Notes: generated by a model not told the origin, from the sequence alone. A stretch of 25,601 nucleotides of DNA from Candidatus Kuenenia stuttgartensis (GCA_945876515.1 CAMCPF010000003.1:1-25601); one strand, 5' to 3'; shown: positions 7,786-17,050, counted from the stretch's first letter. Translations and numbers: made by a program.

Positions 7786-9300
7786 TCAGCCGGCCATCAG
7801 GGTGCCTGTCCGCGGCGGCGAGAGCGCCTGTCCCAACGCGTAGCCTGCGATCGAGAAGCCGAGGCCCCAGAAGTCGCTGGGCACGGTCGTGACGGCCGCG
7901 AACACGGCCTCCGGCACGCTACCCTCGAGGTGTTCGATGCCGAACGTGACGAGCCATGCGGCGAACCCCAGCAGCATCGCGAGCACGCCGGGCAGCACGC
8001 CCCGTGGCCGGCCGTAGATCCCCATCGCCACGGGCACGAACAAGGCCACGAGCTGGATCGAGAGGGCCACGTCGAGCAGTTCCATGAGCGACTTGCCCCA
8101 CATGGCCAGCGCGACACCGCCGAGCGAGACGAGCACCACGCAGAGCCGGTCCCGCAGCAAACCGTTGCCCTTGAGCGCGGGTAGCCGCGAGAACAGGTTG
8201 TGACCCAGGATCGTGGCGGGGGCGAGCACGGCGCTCGTCGCGGTCGAGACCACCATCGACATCACCGCGATCACGAACACCACGAGCATCGCGGGGGAGA
8301 GGTATTCGCCGGCGAGGAACCCGACCGGGTCGAGCGCACCGTCGGGATGCGTCACGAGCGACGCCAGGCCGAGCGTCACCGGGATCATCCCGAACACGAG
8401 ATAGAGCACGCCGGCGAGGATGCAGGCGTGCATGGCCGTGTTCGGGCTCTTCGAGGAGAACACCCGCTGCTGGAGATCTTGCCCGGGGATGTTGCCGAAC
8501 AGCCCCGTGGCCCAGGCGGCCAGCCAGGGCAGGAAGGCGGCGAGCGTGAACTCGGCGGGCACGAGCCGGAGGTGGTCGGGATGGGTCTCGGCGACGCGGC
8601 TGAACACGACGGACAGGCCGCGAACGGGATCGCCGTCGCCGAGTTGCGGGGCCGTGAGCGTCGCCACGACGAGCACCACCAGGCCCGTGAGCGCGATCAC
8701 GATCTGCACCGTGTCGGTGAGCGTCACCGACCACATGCCGCCGATCAGGGTGTAGACGAGCGTCACGGCGGCGACGACCAGGATGCCCGTGGTCAGCGGG
8801 ATTTCGAAGTACAACTCGAGCACCTTCGCCAGCGCCGTGTATTGCAGCGCGATCCAGGAGAAGTAGCTCGGCACCTGGATGCAGGCCCCCACGATCTCCG
8901 CTGCCTTGCCGTATTTGACGCGGTAGAAATCGGCCATGGTGTAGAGTTCCATCCGCCACAGAGGCCGGGCGAAGAAGATGCCGGCCAGCACCAACGTGCC
9001 CGCGCAGGCGAACGGATCGAGCACCACCCCGAGGAGCCCCTCTTCGCGGGCCGCACCGGCGGCGGCGAACATGGTCGCGGCGCCGAACCAGGTGGCGATC
9101 AGCGTGCCCCAGGCCAGGAACAGCGGCAGCCGGCGGCCCGCGACGATGTAGTCGGCCTCGTCGTGAACCTTCCCGGTGGCGTAGATGCTGATCGCCAGCA
9201 GGAAGATCACGTAGCCGCCGAGCGCCCAGGCGAGCAGCCGGATGGTTCCGGGATCGAGCGACAGTGTCGGCAAATCACCTTGGGCGAAGAGCAGCATCAT
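7786..9300 (-). CDS. Sodium:solute symporter (SSS family)
   Basis: 504 residues, read on the minus strand from ATG at 9300 (a second ATG follows at once, at 9297); no strong ribosome-binding site is visible. The protein has about 13 hydrophobic segments. SSS-family (PF00474) landmarks include an early YIVAGRRLPLFLAWGTLIATWFG-type stretch, the TM4-5 region with YTMADFYRVKYGK, a GGMWSVTLTDTVQ motif and the NIPGQDLQQRVFSSKS loop. It should import a small organic solute with Na+ across the inner membrane; the substrate is not predictable. It is the last of three minus-strand genes (hydrolase, repeat protein, symporter), 95 nt after the repeat-protein gene, and could take up products of the exported enzymes nearby. 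Convergent with the sulfatase gene. Confidence 0.92.
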   Translation of the reverse strand: MMLLFAQGDLPTLSLDPGTIRLLAWALGGYVIFLLAISIYATGKVHDEADYIVAGRRLPLFLAWGTLIATWFGAATMFAAAGAAREEGLLGVVLDPFACAGTLVLAGIFFARPLWRMELYTMADFYRVKYGKAAEIVGACIQVPSYFSWIALQYTALAKVLELYFEIPLTTGILVVAAVTLVYTLIGGMWSVTLTDTVQIVIALTGLVVLVVATLTAPQLGDGDPVRGLSVVFSRVAETHPDHLRLVPAEFTLAAFLPWLAAWATGLFGNIPGQDLQQRVFSSKSPNTAMHACILAGVLYLVFGMIPVTLGLASLVTHPDGALDPVGFLAGEYLSPAMLVVFVIAVMSMVVSTATSAVLAPATILGHNLFSRLPALKGNGLLRDRLCVVLVSLGGVALAMWGKSLMELLDVALSIQLVALFVPVAMGIYGRPRGVLPGVLAMLLGFAAWLVTFGIEHLEGSVPEAVFAAVTTVPSDFWGLGFSIAGYALGQALSPPRTGTLMAG

Positions 9301-9395
9301 GCGGCTGTTGGCACGGGAAGGGAATCAGGTGAGCGATGGGCCTGCGGCGGGAGTCTAACGTACGGCCGGCGCCCCAGGAAAAGCCCGCTCACCTG

Positions 9396-11255
9396 CTACC
9401 GCGGGTCGTCGGGAACGACGATGTCGTCGAGCACGCCCGAGCCATAGTCGGGTACGAGTTTCAGGTCGTCGATGTCGGGCGTCTCGATGCGGCCGCTCGC
9501 GGCCAGAATCTCGAGCGTCCGTGGCGTCACGACCTCGAGCCAGGAAAGCTTCACTCGACCTGGCTTGCGGGCTAGCGCCCGGGCGACGGCCTGGGCATCC
9601 GGCCCGGTGAGTTCCTTGATGCCCGCGAGCACGAGTTCGCCGCGGTGCGTGACAAGAGCCTCGGCCGCAGCCGGTGAGAGGCGCTCGAGCCCCCTGAGCT
9701 CGAGTTCTTCGTCACCCCAGCGGGTCAGCCCCGCCGCCATCGCGGGCGAGAGATCCCGCAGCAGGCCCGTGGCGAATCGAACGTTGCCGGCGATGGCGAA
9801 CTGCTCGCCGACATCGGGCGACAGCTCGCCGAGGCCAGAGAGGTCGACGATGCCGGCGTGCCGACCGAGGGCGGCTGCCGCCTCGACGGGAAGCCGGCGG
9901 ACGCCGTCGAGCCCGAGCGTGCCGCGATGCGCGGCGAGGGCCGTGGCGGTGGGCAGGTCGAGCGACCTCACGTTCGGCAGCGCGAGATCACCCCGGTGGG
10001 CGGCCAGCGCCGCGGCGACCGGAGGCGTGAGTGATCCAAGCTCGTAGATCGTCAGTCTCCCCGCGTGACGCCCGAGCGTCGTCGCGGCCGCCGGTGTCAG
10101 CTCAAAAAGCCCGGCGAGCTCGAGGTCGCCGGCCCCGGCGAGCGCGGTGGCGACGTCGGCCGGTAGCTCGCGGAGGCCCGCGATCGAGAGGGTCCCACGG
10201 TTGCGGGCGAGGCCGCGTGCGGCCGCGACCGTGAGCCGGGGCGTGCCGACCCGCAGCAAGCCGTCGTGATCGCCGAGGGCCACCGCCGCCTCGTCGGACA
10301 GTGCGAGCGGGCCCTTGAAGTGGAGCGTGCCGTCGAGGATCGCGAGCGCCCGGGCGACGTCCGGCTCGAGTGACGCGAGGGCCTCGAAGGAGATTCGGCT
10401 ATTTCGCTTGGTGGCGAGGGCCGCGGCCACGTCGGCGTCGAGCCGCTCGAGGCGCCGGAAGTCGAGGCCGTCGTCGCGGGCGGCGAGCGCCCGGGCGAGA
10501 TCGACGTCGATCCGGGTCAGTCCGCGGAGGTAGAGGTCGGTCTGCTTGGTCACCAGGATCGCTGCGGTTTCACGATCGAGTTCGATCGGGCCGTCGATGT
10601 CGAGCGCGCCTGGCTGCCTGGCCAGCTCCCGGGCCACGGCCGCGTCGAGGCCCGTCACCGGCCCATCGAGGCTCAGCCACCCACCGAACGTCGCCAGCGA
10701 CCGGGCGATGCCCGGGTCGAGGTCGATCGGGCCGAGGAAGTGGAGATTGCCCGTCCGCTGCACGAGTACGGCCGCCGCCTGCGGCGAGAAGTCGCGGGGC
10801 CAGGCGAGTTCGAGCGTCACCGCATGCCTCGCGAGTTCCGCGGCGACCGGTTCCGGAAGCGAGACGAGGCCCGGGAGCCGGAGCACGCCCGCGTGCGTGG
10901 CGAGGGCCGCGGCCGCCGGCACGGAGAGTTCGGTGACGGCCGGCAGCGAGAGGTCGAACCAGCCGTTGCCACGCGCGAGCCCCGCAGCGACGTCGGCCGG
11001 CAGGGTGGCAAGCGCGGGCAGCGTGAGTTCAGTGCCGAGCCGGCCGCAGGCCTCGCCCAAGGCGCGGGCGGCCTCGGCCGAGAGCGACTCGAGCTTCGGC
11101 AGTTCGAGTGGATCTTCGCCCTGCTCGACCAGCGCCGTGGCTTCCTTCGGCGTGAGCGACGTGACGGTGGTGGGGTCGATCGCCGCCACGCGGGCTGCGA
11201 ACCCAACGCAGGCCACGAGCGTGGCGACCGGAGCGATGAGGCGGAGGAGGCGCAT
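9396..11255 (-). CDS. Exported protein of about 24 leucine-rich-like repeats
   Basis: 619 residues. The frame is open further upstream (to 12155), but that part is the antisense frame of the hydrolase gene. The ATG at 11255 opens a good signal peptide (MRLLRLIAPVATLVACVGFA, cut near AARVAA-IDP). Nearly all the rest is a chain of about 24 imperfect units of 22-27 residues, most often 23. The rough pattern is xLxxxxAxALAxHxGxLxLxGL, for example SLTPPVAAALAAHRGDLALP. Each unit thus has a short helix (AAxALAxH) and a strand (LxLxGL), as expected for an alpha/beta solenoid related to leucine-rich repeats. Such repeats usually bind proteins or polymers; no enzyme motif is seen. It starts 38 nt after the hydrolase gene and is followed by the symporter on the same strand, so the three are probably co-transcribed. 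Confidence 0.85.
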   Translation of the reverse strand: MRLLRLIAPVATLVACVGFAARVAAIDPTTVTSLTPKEATALVEQGEDPLELPKLESLSAEAARALGEACGRLGTELTLPALATLPADVAAGLARGNGWFDLSLPAVTELSVPAAAALATHAGVLRLPGLVSLPEPVAAELARHAVTLELAWPRDFSPQAAAVLVQRTGNLHFLGPIDLDPGIARSLATFGGWLSLDGPVTGLDAAVARELARQPGALDIDGPIELDRETAAILVTKQTDLYLRGLTRIDVDLARALAARDDGLDFRRLERLDADVAAALATKRNSRISFEALASLEPDVARALAILDGTLHFKGPLALSDEAAVALGDHDGLLRVGTPRLTVAAARGLARNRGTLSIAGLRELPADVATALAGAGDLELAGLFELTPAAATTLGRHAGRLTIYELGSLTPPVAAALAAHRGDLALPNVRSLDLPTATALAAHRGTLGLDGVRRLPVEAAAALGRHAGIVDLSGLGELSPDVGEQFAIAGNVRFATGLLRDLSPAMAAGLTRWGDEELELRGLERLSPAAAEALVTHRGELVLAGIKELTGPDAQAVARALARKPGRVKLSWLEVVTPRTLEILAASGRIETPDIDDLKLVPDYGSGVLDDIVVPDDPR

Positions 11256-11293
11256 GACGACGAGGCGGCAGGACGCGTGGCGGTGAACCGGAG

Positions 11294-12142
11294 TCAGCGG
11301 CCGGCCTTGGCGCGGGCGATCAGGAAGTCGACCAGTTCCTGGCAGCGGAAGAAGCCCTCCCAGAAGTTGTGGCCCTGCCCCTTGGCCACGATCAAGTTCA
11401 CGAGGTCGCCCTTGCCGGCGGCCTCGTAGGTCTGCTCGAGCCGCAGCGAGTTGGGCTCGAGCGGCACCACCTTGTCGTCGTCGCCGTGGATGATGCAGAC
11501 CGGCACGCCCGCCTTCGCTGCGACGGCGATCCGCTCGATCGGGCAAAGGTCGGCAGCCCTGGCCGCGAGGTCGGCGGGCGGCAATCCATAGGCCGGCGCG
11601 GCCTTCTCGAGGCCGGGATACGTCCGCCAATCGTAGACGGGATAGATGCCGCCCAGGCCCGCGGTGAGCTCGGGATGGGCGATCGCCCAGGCCGAGGCCC
11701 AGAGCCCGCCCCGGCTGCGGCCGAGCAGCGCCGGCTGCTTCGAGTAGCCGCGGCGGACCAGCTCGGCGTGGAGGGCTTCGGCGGCCGCGACGCCCGCAGG
11801 GCTGCCGTATGACTCGCCCGTGTCGATGCCCGCGACGGCCACGCCCGCCTTCGTGAACTGCTCGTGCATCCACCGCTCGGCCGCATCGGGATAGGCCGCG
11901 AGCGTGGGTGCGTAAAGGATCCAGGGTTTTGGTTCCGCGGGCGCCTCTGCGTCGGTGGCCGGCGTGAACAGAAACGCCGTCCTGCCGGCGACCGCGAACA
12001 CCTCGCCTGGCAGGATCAGGCTCTTGCGCATCGCTCGTTCGTCGCCCTGTCCAGGCCCGGCGGCAGTGGCCAAGGCGAGCGCCATCAGGGAGATCCACGA
12101 GTTCGCGGGTCTCGAGCAAACACGGACGATATCGGCCGGCAT
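11294..12142 (-). CDS. Exported alpha/beta hydrolase
   Basis: 282 residues from the ATG at 12142. An ATG at 12148 is in frame, but GAGGA (12149-12153) stands 6 nt before 12142, so the latter is preferred. The N-terminus has a hydrophobic stretch (WISLMALALATAA) that may be a signal peptide. The catalytic triad is visible: nucleophile elbow GRSRG with Ser143, an acid in HGDDDKVVP (Asp221-223), and His258 in GQGHNFWEGF. This is a serine hydrolase of the alpha/beta hydrolase fold, of the small dienelactone-hydrolase/prolyl-oligopeptidase-like kind; esters are the likely substrates, but the exact activity is open. It is the first gene of the minus-strand group with the repeat protein and symporter, and is divergent from the second DUF1549 gene across a 225-nt region. 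Confidence 0.85.
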   Translation of the reverse strand: MPADIVRVCSRPANSWISLMALALATAAGPGQGDERAMRKSLILPGEVFAVAGRTAFLFTPATDAEAPAEPKPWILYAPTLAAYPDAAERWMHEQFTKAGVAVAGIDTGESYGSPAGVAAAEALHAELVRRGYSKQPALLGRSRGGLWASAWAIAHPELTAGLGGIYPVYDWRTYPGLEKAAPAYGLPPADLAARAADLCPIERIAVAAKAGVPVCIIHGDDDKVVPLEPNSLRLEQTYEAAGKGDLVNLIVAKGQGHNFWEGFFRCQELVDFLIARAKAGR

Positions 12143-12148
12143 CAGCAT

Positions 12149-12153
12149 TCCTC
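12149..12153 (-). promoter_or_regulatory. Ribosome-binding site deciding the hydrolase start
   Basis: On the minus strand GAGGA abuts an ATG at 12148 but stands 6 nt before the in-frame ATG at 12142, which is the workable spacing. Confidence 0.6.
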
Positions 12154-12188
12154 ACGGGGCAGCATGCACCCAGGAGGCTATTTCTTGC

Positions 12189-12206
12189 CCCCAGGGTGTT
12201 CTGGGG
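12189..12206. promoter_or_regulatory. Inverted repeat in the divergent intergenic region
   Basis: CCCCAG (12189-12194) and CTGGGG (12201-12206) form a perfect 6-bp stem with a 6-nt spacer between the divergent hydrolase and DUF1549 genes. It could be an operator or chance pairing in GC-rich DNA. No convincing -35/-10 pair was found for either gene. Confidence 0.25.
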
Positions 12207-12311
12207 CCATACTTTACGAGGTTCTTGACTCCCGGTCCTGGCCTCGCTCGGGAATGATCGGTCGTCGATGCCACCTCCCGCCGATCGGTCGCCCGCTCCC
12301 GTGGCGGCCCG

Positions 12312-12335
12312 CGGTTCGGGGCTTTCCCCGAGCCG
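12312..12335 (+). promoter_or_regulatory. GC-rich hairpin in the leader of the second DUF1549 gene
   Basis: Ten base pairs (one G-T wobble) close a CTTT tetraloop, with arms 12312-12321 and 12326-12335. It ends exactly 32 nt before the ATG at 12368 and is followed by GCGACGCGGG, matching the layout before the first DUF1549 gene. No U-tract follows. Confidence 0.45.
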
Positions 12336-12367
12336 GCGACGCGGGTGACCCTGCAGGAAGAGCTCCC

Positions 12368-15300
12368 ATGGGTTGCTGCGTCCCCCTCGATCGGCTCGCG
12401 CAGTCGGTGGCTGTCGGACTGGTCACGACGGTGACCGCGATTGCCGCGGGCTCCGACCCGGCGATCCGGTTTGACCGCGACATCCGGCCCATCCTGTCGG
12501 AAAACTGCTACGCCTGCCACGGTCCCGCCGAGCAGGAGGCGGGGCTGCGGCTCGACAGCCACGAGGCCGCCACGGCCGAACTCGCCAGCGGCGACCGCGC
12601 GATCGTAGCGGGTGACACGCAGGCCAGCGAGATGCTCGTCCGGATCGTGGCCACCGATCCCGACGTGGTGATGCCGCCGCCCCACACCAACAAGAAGATC
12701 ACGCCGGAGCAGCGAGACCTGCTCGCGCGGTGGATCGCCGCCGGAGCCCCCTACGAGCAGCACTGGTCGTTTCGGCCGGTCGTGCGGCCGGACGTGCCAG
12801 CGGTCGCAGATATGTCGGTGACCAATCCTATCGACCGGTTTCTCGAGGCTCGGCTGGCCGAGGCCAAGCTGCCGGTGAACCCAGAGGCCGACCGGCCCAC
12901 GCTCCTGCGGCGGCTCTCCTTCGCCCTCGTCGGCCTGCCTCCGACGCCGGCTGAGGTCGATGCCTTCCTGGCTGACACCTCGCCCGACGCGTATGAAAAG
13001 CAGGTCGAGCGGCTCCTGCAGAGCCCGCACCACGGCGAGGAGATGGCCCGCCACTGGCTCGATGCCGCCCGCTACGCCGACACCCACGGCCTCCACCTCG
13101 ACAACGAGCGGCAGATGTGGGCCTACCGCGACTGGGTCGTGAAGGCCTTCAACGACAACCTCCCCTTCGACCAGTTCACGATCTGGCAGCTGGCCGGCGA
13201 CCTCCTGCCCGACGCCACGCTCGAGCAGAAGGTGGCCACGGGCTTTTCGCGGTGCAACGTGACGACCAGCGAAGGCGGCTCGATCAACGATGAGCTCTTG
13301 TTTCGCTACGCCATCGATCGCACGGCCACGATGACCAACGCCTTCATGGGGCTCACCGGCCAGTGCGCCGTCTGCCATTCCCACAAGTTCGACCCGATCT
13401 CGCACCAGGAGTTCTACTCCCTCTACGCCTTCTTCAACTCGGCGGCCGACCCCGGCTTCGACGGCAACAAGATCGACACCCCGCCGGTGATCAGGGTGCC
13501 GACGGGCGAGCAGGAGAAGCAACTGGCCGCGCTCGACGCCGCCCGTCCCGGCCTGGAGAAGGCGCTCGCCGACGCCGTGGCCACGGTCGCTTATGTCGAT
13601 CCGGCCACGGCTGATCCCAGGCCAGCGCCGGAGCGGCTCGAGACGGTGTGGCTCGACGATGAGTTTCCACCGGGGGCGGCGGTGAGGAGCAGCGGCGGGC
13701 CCGCGACCGCCTGGCTCACCGGTGACGCGGCCGCGGGCGTGCTGTCTGGGCAGCGGAGCCTCGAGCGGACGGCTTCCGGCATCGGCCAGGACTTCTACGA
13801 GAGCGGCGCGGCCGAGATCGTGGTCCGGCCCGACGAGGAGGTCTTCGCCCACGTCTGGCTGGATCCGGCCAACCCGCCCAAGAGCGTGATGATCCAGTTC
13901 AATACCGGCGAGTGGAAGCACCGGGCGGTGTGGGGCGAGCCGAACGTGATCCCGTGGGGCGACCTGGGCAAGCCCTCGCGGCACCATGCCGGGCCGCTGC
14001 CGGAGGCGGGCAAGTGGGTGCGGTTAGCGGTGCCTGCGAAGGCGATGGGGCTCGAGCCGGGCGCGACGATCAAGGGCTTTGCGCTCACGCAGTTCGATGG
14101 CCATGCCCGCTGGGATCTGGTGGGCGGCGTGAGCGTGAACGACCCGGCGGCCGATCCCGCGCGGTCGCTCGCCCGCTGGTGGGCCGACCGCACGGGGAAG
14201 GACAAGCTCGACGACGTGCCCGAAAATCTCCGCGGCCTCGTCAAGGCCGGGCCAGAGAAGACCACCAAGCCCGAGGACATCGAGCGGATCCGCCGCCACT
14301 GGCTCTCGACCGTCTGGGCCGCCAAGCCCGAACCGCTCACGGCGGCGCAGGTCGCGCTCGAGGCCAACGGCAAGGCGAAGGCGGACCTGGAGAAACAGAT
14401 CCCGTTCACGTTCGTGTTCACCGACCAGCCGAAGATGCGAGATAGCTTCGTGATGCAGCGCGGGGCCTACGACAGCCCGGGCGAGAAGGTCGAGCGGGGC
14501 ACGCCCGCCTTTCTGCCGCCGCTCGCCGTCGCCGAGGGCAAGACGCCCGACCGGCTCGATCTGGCGAAGTGGCTCGTCTCGGCCGACCACCCGCTCACGC
14601 CCCGCGTCGCGGCCAACCGGCTCTGGCAGCAGTTGTTCGGCGTGGGCCTCGTGAAGACGAGCGAGGATTTCGGGCTCCAGGGCGAACCGCCGGCCCATCC
14701 CGATCTGCTCGACTGGCTGGCCGCCGAATATCGCGAGGGCGGCTGGAACACCCGGCAGCTGGTGAAGTTGCTCGTCACCAGCCGGGCCTTCCGCCGGGCG
14801 AGCGACGTGCGCCCCGAGCAGCTCGCGGCCGATCCCGAGAACCGTCTCCTGGCCCGCGGCCCCCGCTTTCGGCTCGACGCCGAGCAGATCCGCGACAACG
14901 CCCTGGCCGTTTCCGGGCTCCTGGTCCGCACGCTCGGCGGCAAGGGAGTGAAGCCCTATCAGCCACCGAACATCTGGGAGCCGGTTGGCTTCGGCGGCTC
15001 GAACACCCGGAACTACAAGCAGGACGACGGGGAGTCGCTCTACCGCCGCACGATGTACCTGTTCGTGAAGCGGACGGCGCCGCACCCGGCGCTTGTGAAC
15101 TTCGACGCCCCGAACCGGGAGCAGTTCTGTGCGCGAAGGGAGCGAAGCAACACGCCGCTGCAGGCGCTGCAGCTGATGAACGACGTTCAGCACGTCGAGG
15201 CCGCCCGGGCCCTGGCGGCCCGCACGCTCACCGAAGGGGGCGCCGAAGACGCCGCCCGGATCGCGTGGCTGTTCCGCACCGTGCTGGCCCGCGGACCTTC

Positions 15301-15499
15301 GGCCGACGAGGGAAGAATCGTCGCCGACGCGGTCGCGGGCAACCGGGCCCGCTACGAGGCCGACCTCGAGGCCGCGAAGCAGGCGATCGCGCACGGCGAG
15401 TCGAAGCCGCCGGCAGGGCTGGCACCGGCCGAGCTGGCCGCCTGGACACTCGTGGCCAACCTGATGCTCAATCTCGACGAGACGCTCAGCCGCAACTAA
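12368..15499 (+). CDS. Exported planctomycete cytochrome-like protein, PSCyt1-DUF1549-DUF1553, second copy
   Basis: 1043 residues. The frame is open from 11864, but the ATG at 12368 has AGGAAG 7 nt upstream and opens a signal peptide (hydrophobic 12-27, cut near IAAG-SDP). Domains: PSCyt1 with haem motif CYACH at 47-51 and MPPP at 102-105; DUF1549, about 150-350, with a second motif CAVCHSHKFDP from 333; a middle part, about 420-590, that looks like a beta-sandwich (AEIVVRPDEEVFAHVWLD) but lacks the discoidin marks of the first copy; and DUF1553, about 731-1000, with FDAPNREQFC and NTPLQAL. The function of the family is unknown beyond probable extracytoplasmic haem binding. The DUF1501 gene follows after 14 nt. 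The two DUF1549 proteins share domain order but differ clearly in sequence, so this is an old paralogy rather than a recent duplication. Confidence 0.93.
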   Translation: MGCCVPLDRLAQSVAVGLVTTVTAIAAGSDPAIRFDRDIRPILSENCYACHGPAEQEAGLRLDSHEAATAELASGDRAIVAGDTQASEMLVRIVATDPDVVMPPPHTNKKITPEQRDLLARWIAAGAPYEQHWSFRPVVRPDVPAVADMSVTNPIDRFLEARLAEAKLPVNPEADRPTLLRRLSFALVGLPPTPAEVDAFLADTSPDAYEKQVERLLQSPHHGEEMARHWLDAARYADTHGLHLDNERQMWAYRDWVVKAFNDNLPFDQFTIWQLAGDLLPDATLEQKVATGFSRCNVTTSEGGSINDELLFRYAIDRTATMTNAFMGLTGQCAVCHSHKFDPISHQEFYSLYAFFNSAADPGFDGNKIDTPPVIRVPTGEQEKQLAALDAARPGLEKALADAVATVAYVDPATADPRPAPERLETVWLDDEFPPGAAVRSSGGPATAWLTGDAAAGVLSGQRSLERTASGIGQDFYESGAAEIVVRPDEEVFAHVWLDPANPPKSVMIQFNTGEWKHRAVWGEPNVIPWGDLGKPSRHHAGPLPEAGKWVRLAVPAKAMGLEPGATIKGFALTQFDGHARWDLVGGVSVNDPAADPARSLARWWADRTGKDKLDDVPENLRGLVKAGPEKTTKPEDIERIRRHWLSTVWAAKPEPLTAAQVALEANGKAKADLEKQIPFTFVFTDQPKMRDSFVMQRGAYDSPGEKVERGTPAFLPPLAVAEGKTPDRLDLAKWLVSADHPLTPRVAANRLWQQLFGVGLVKTSEDFGLQGEPPAHPDLLDWLAAEYREGGWNTRQLVKLLVTSRAFRRASDVRPEQLAADPENRLLARGPRFRLDAEQIRDNALAVSGLLVRTLGGKGVKPYQPPNIWEPVGFGGSNTRNYKQDDGESLYRRTMYLFVKRTAPHPALVNFDAPNREQFCARRERSNTPLQALQLMNDVQHVEAARALAARTLTEGGAEDAARIAWLFRTVLARGPSADEGRIVADAVAGNRARYEADLEAAKQAIAHGESKPPAGLAPAELAAWTLVANLMLNLDETLSRN

Positions 15500-15513
15500 G
15501 GAACGATAAGCCC

Positions 15514-17019
15514 ATGACCCCGCTCGACACCGAGGCCCGCCAGGCCTTCCGCACCGCCATGGCCCGCCGCGCCTTCCTGGGCACCACGGGCGTGGGCGTG
15601 GGGGCGGCGGCGGTGTCGCTGCTCGAGCGGCGGGCCGCCGGTGCGGCGATCGATCCGGCCTCCCGAGCGGGCAACGTGGGCGGCAGCGTTCATCCCGCGC
15701 TGCCGGGCCTGCCGCACCATGCCCCGAAGGCCAGGCGTGTGATCTACCTGCACATGAACGGCGCTCCCTCGCAGCTCGACCTCTGGGACTACAAGCCCGG
15801 CCTCGGGGAGTATTTCGACAAGGACATCCCGCCGAGCGTTCGCGGCGAGCAGCGGCTCTCCACGATGACCAGCGGCCAGAGCCGCTTTCCGGTGGCGCCC
15901 TCGAAGTTCACCTTCGAGCAGCGGGGCCGCTGCGGCCGCTGGATCAGCACCGACCTCCTGCCGCACACAGCGGGGATCGTGGATGAGATCGCCCTCGTCA
16001 AGAGCGTGCACACCAACGCGATCAACCATGATCCGGCCTGCACGTTCGTGATGACCGGCAGCGAGATCCCCGGCAAGGCGAGCATCGGCAGCTGGCTGGC
16101 CTACGGGCTCGGCAGCGAGAGCGACGACCTGCCGGCCTTCGTGGTGTTCACGCCGCAGTTTCCCTCGTCGGGCAACGCCCAGGCGCTCTTCTCCCGAATG
16201 TGGGGCAGCGGCTTCCTGCCCTCGCGGTTCACGGGCGTCACGCTCCGCGGCTCGGGCGATCCGGTCCTCTACCTCGACAACCCGGCCGGGATCTCCGCGG
16301 CCGACCGGCGGCGGATGCTCGACGGGCTCGGCAAGCTCAACGCCATGGGGTTCGAGCGGTATCGTGATCCCGAGATCCAGACCCGGATCGCCCAATACGA
16401 GATGGCCTTCCGGATGCAGACCAGCGTGCCGGAGCTCACCGAGCTGGCCGACGAGTCGGCTGAGACGCTCGCGCTCTACGGCGACGACGTCAAGAAACCC
16501 GGCACGTTCACCCACTCGGCCCTGATGGCCCGCCGGCTCGTGGAACGGGGCGTGCGGGTGGTGCAGATCCTCCATCGCGGCTGGGACCAGCACGGCAACC
16601 TGCCCGGTGCGATCAAGAACCAGTGCCTCGACACGGATCGCGCGACCGCCGCCCTGGTGCTGGACCTGAAGCAACGCGGTCTGCTCGACGACACGCTCGT
16701 GATTTGGGGAGGCGAGTTCGGCCGCACCGTCTACTCCCAGGGCACGCTGACCAAGGACACCTACGGCCGCGACCACCACCCGCGGAACTTCTGCATGTGG
16801 ATGGCCGGGGCGGGCGTGAAGCCGGGTATCTCCCACGGCGAGACCGACGACTTCAGCTACAACGTGGTCGAGAACCCGGTGCATGTGAACGATTTCAACG
16901 CCACGATCCTCCACCTGATGGGGATCGACCACGAGCGGTTCACGTTCAAGTTTCAGGGCCTCGACCAACGGCTCACGGGTGTCGAGCCGCAGCGGGTGGT
17001 CACCGAGATTCTGGCCTAG
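15514..17019 (+). CDS. DUF1501 protein, Tat-exported, second copy
   Basis: 501 residues from the ATG at 15514; AAGGA overlaps the upstream stop, 11 nt before it. An upstream extension of this frame (to 14569) is a shadow of the DUF1549 gene. The N-terminus has a twin-arginine-like signal (ARRAFLGTTGVGVG), and the mature domain starts near KARRVIYLHMNGAPSQLDLWD. Family marks (PF07394): NAINHDPACTFVMTG, GSWLAYGLGSE, TRIAQYEMAFRMQTS, HRGWDQHGN, WGGEFGRT and GRDHHPRNFCMWMAG. Several of these blocks match the first copy at 4829 closely. The reaction is unknown. It probably works with the DUF1549/DUF1553 partner immediately upstream. Unlike the first cassette, no sulfatase follows; a photolyase gene begins 74 nt later. 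Confidence 0.92.
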   Translation: MTPLDTEARQAFRTAMARRAFLGTTGVGVGAAAVSLLERRAAGAAIDPASRAGNVGGSVHPALPGLPHHAPKARRVIYLHMNGAPSQLDLWDYKPGLGEYFDKDIPPSVRGEQRLSTMTSGQSRFPVAPSKFTFEQRGRCGRWISTDLLPHTAGIVDEIALVKSVHTNAINHDPACTFVMTGSEIPGKASIGSWLAYGLGSESDDLPAFVVFTPQFPSSGNAQALFSRMWGSGFLPSRFTGVTLRGSGDPVLYLDNPAGISAADRRRMLDGLGKLNAMGFERYRDPEIQTRIAQYEMAFRMQTSVPELTELADESAETLALYGDDVKKPGTFTHSALMARRLVERGVRVVQILHRGWDQHGNLPGAIKNQCLDTDRATAALVLDLKQRGLLDDTLVIWGGEFGRTVYSQGTLTKDTYGRDHHPRNFCMWMAGAGVKPGISHGETDDFSYNVVENPVHVNDFNATILHLMGIDHERFTFKFQGLDQRLTGVEPQRVVTEILA

Positions 17020-17032
17020 GTTGGTTTTGGCC

Positions 17033-17050
17033 GCGGCGAAGCTCCGCCGC
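17033..17050 (+). promoter_or_regulatory. Short hairpin between the DUF1501 and photolyase genes
   Basis: GCGGCG (17033-17038) pairs with CGCCGC (17045-17050) around a 6-nt loop, 13 nt after the DUF1501 stop. There is no T-run after it, so termination is uncertain and read-through into the photolyase gene is possible. Confidence 0.25.

Noticed and set aside
8779..8785. Extra CAGGATG motif (another at 23854-23860)
   Set aside because: Both lie inside coding genes without the flanking stem, so they show that the short motif alone also occurs by chance.
8200..9447. Long plus-strand frame opposite the symporter
   Set aside because: Composition is His/Arg/Glu-rich antisense of a membrane protein in GC-rich DNA; the minus-strand symporter is clearly the gene.
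12225..12258. TTGACT as a -35 box for the second DUF1549 gene
   Set aside because: No acceptable -10 box at 16-19 nt spacing; the next AT-rich hexamer is about 22 nt away.
12152..13987. Long minus-strand frame opposite the second DUF1549 gene
   Set aside because: Antisense shadow; the plus-strand frame carries the recognised domains.
14569..15513. Upstream extension of the second DUF1501 frame
   Set aside because: It overlaps the DUF1549 gene in another frame and has shadow-like Arg/Gly/Ala composition; the twin-arginine signal starts at 15514.
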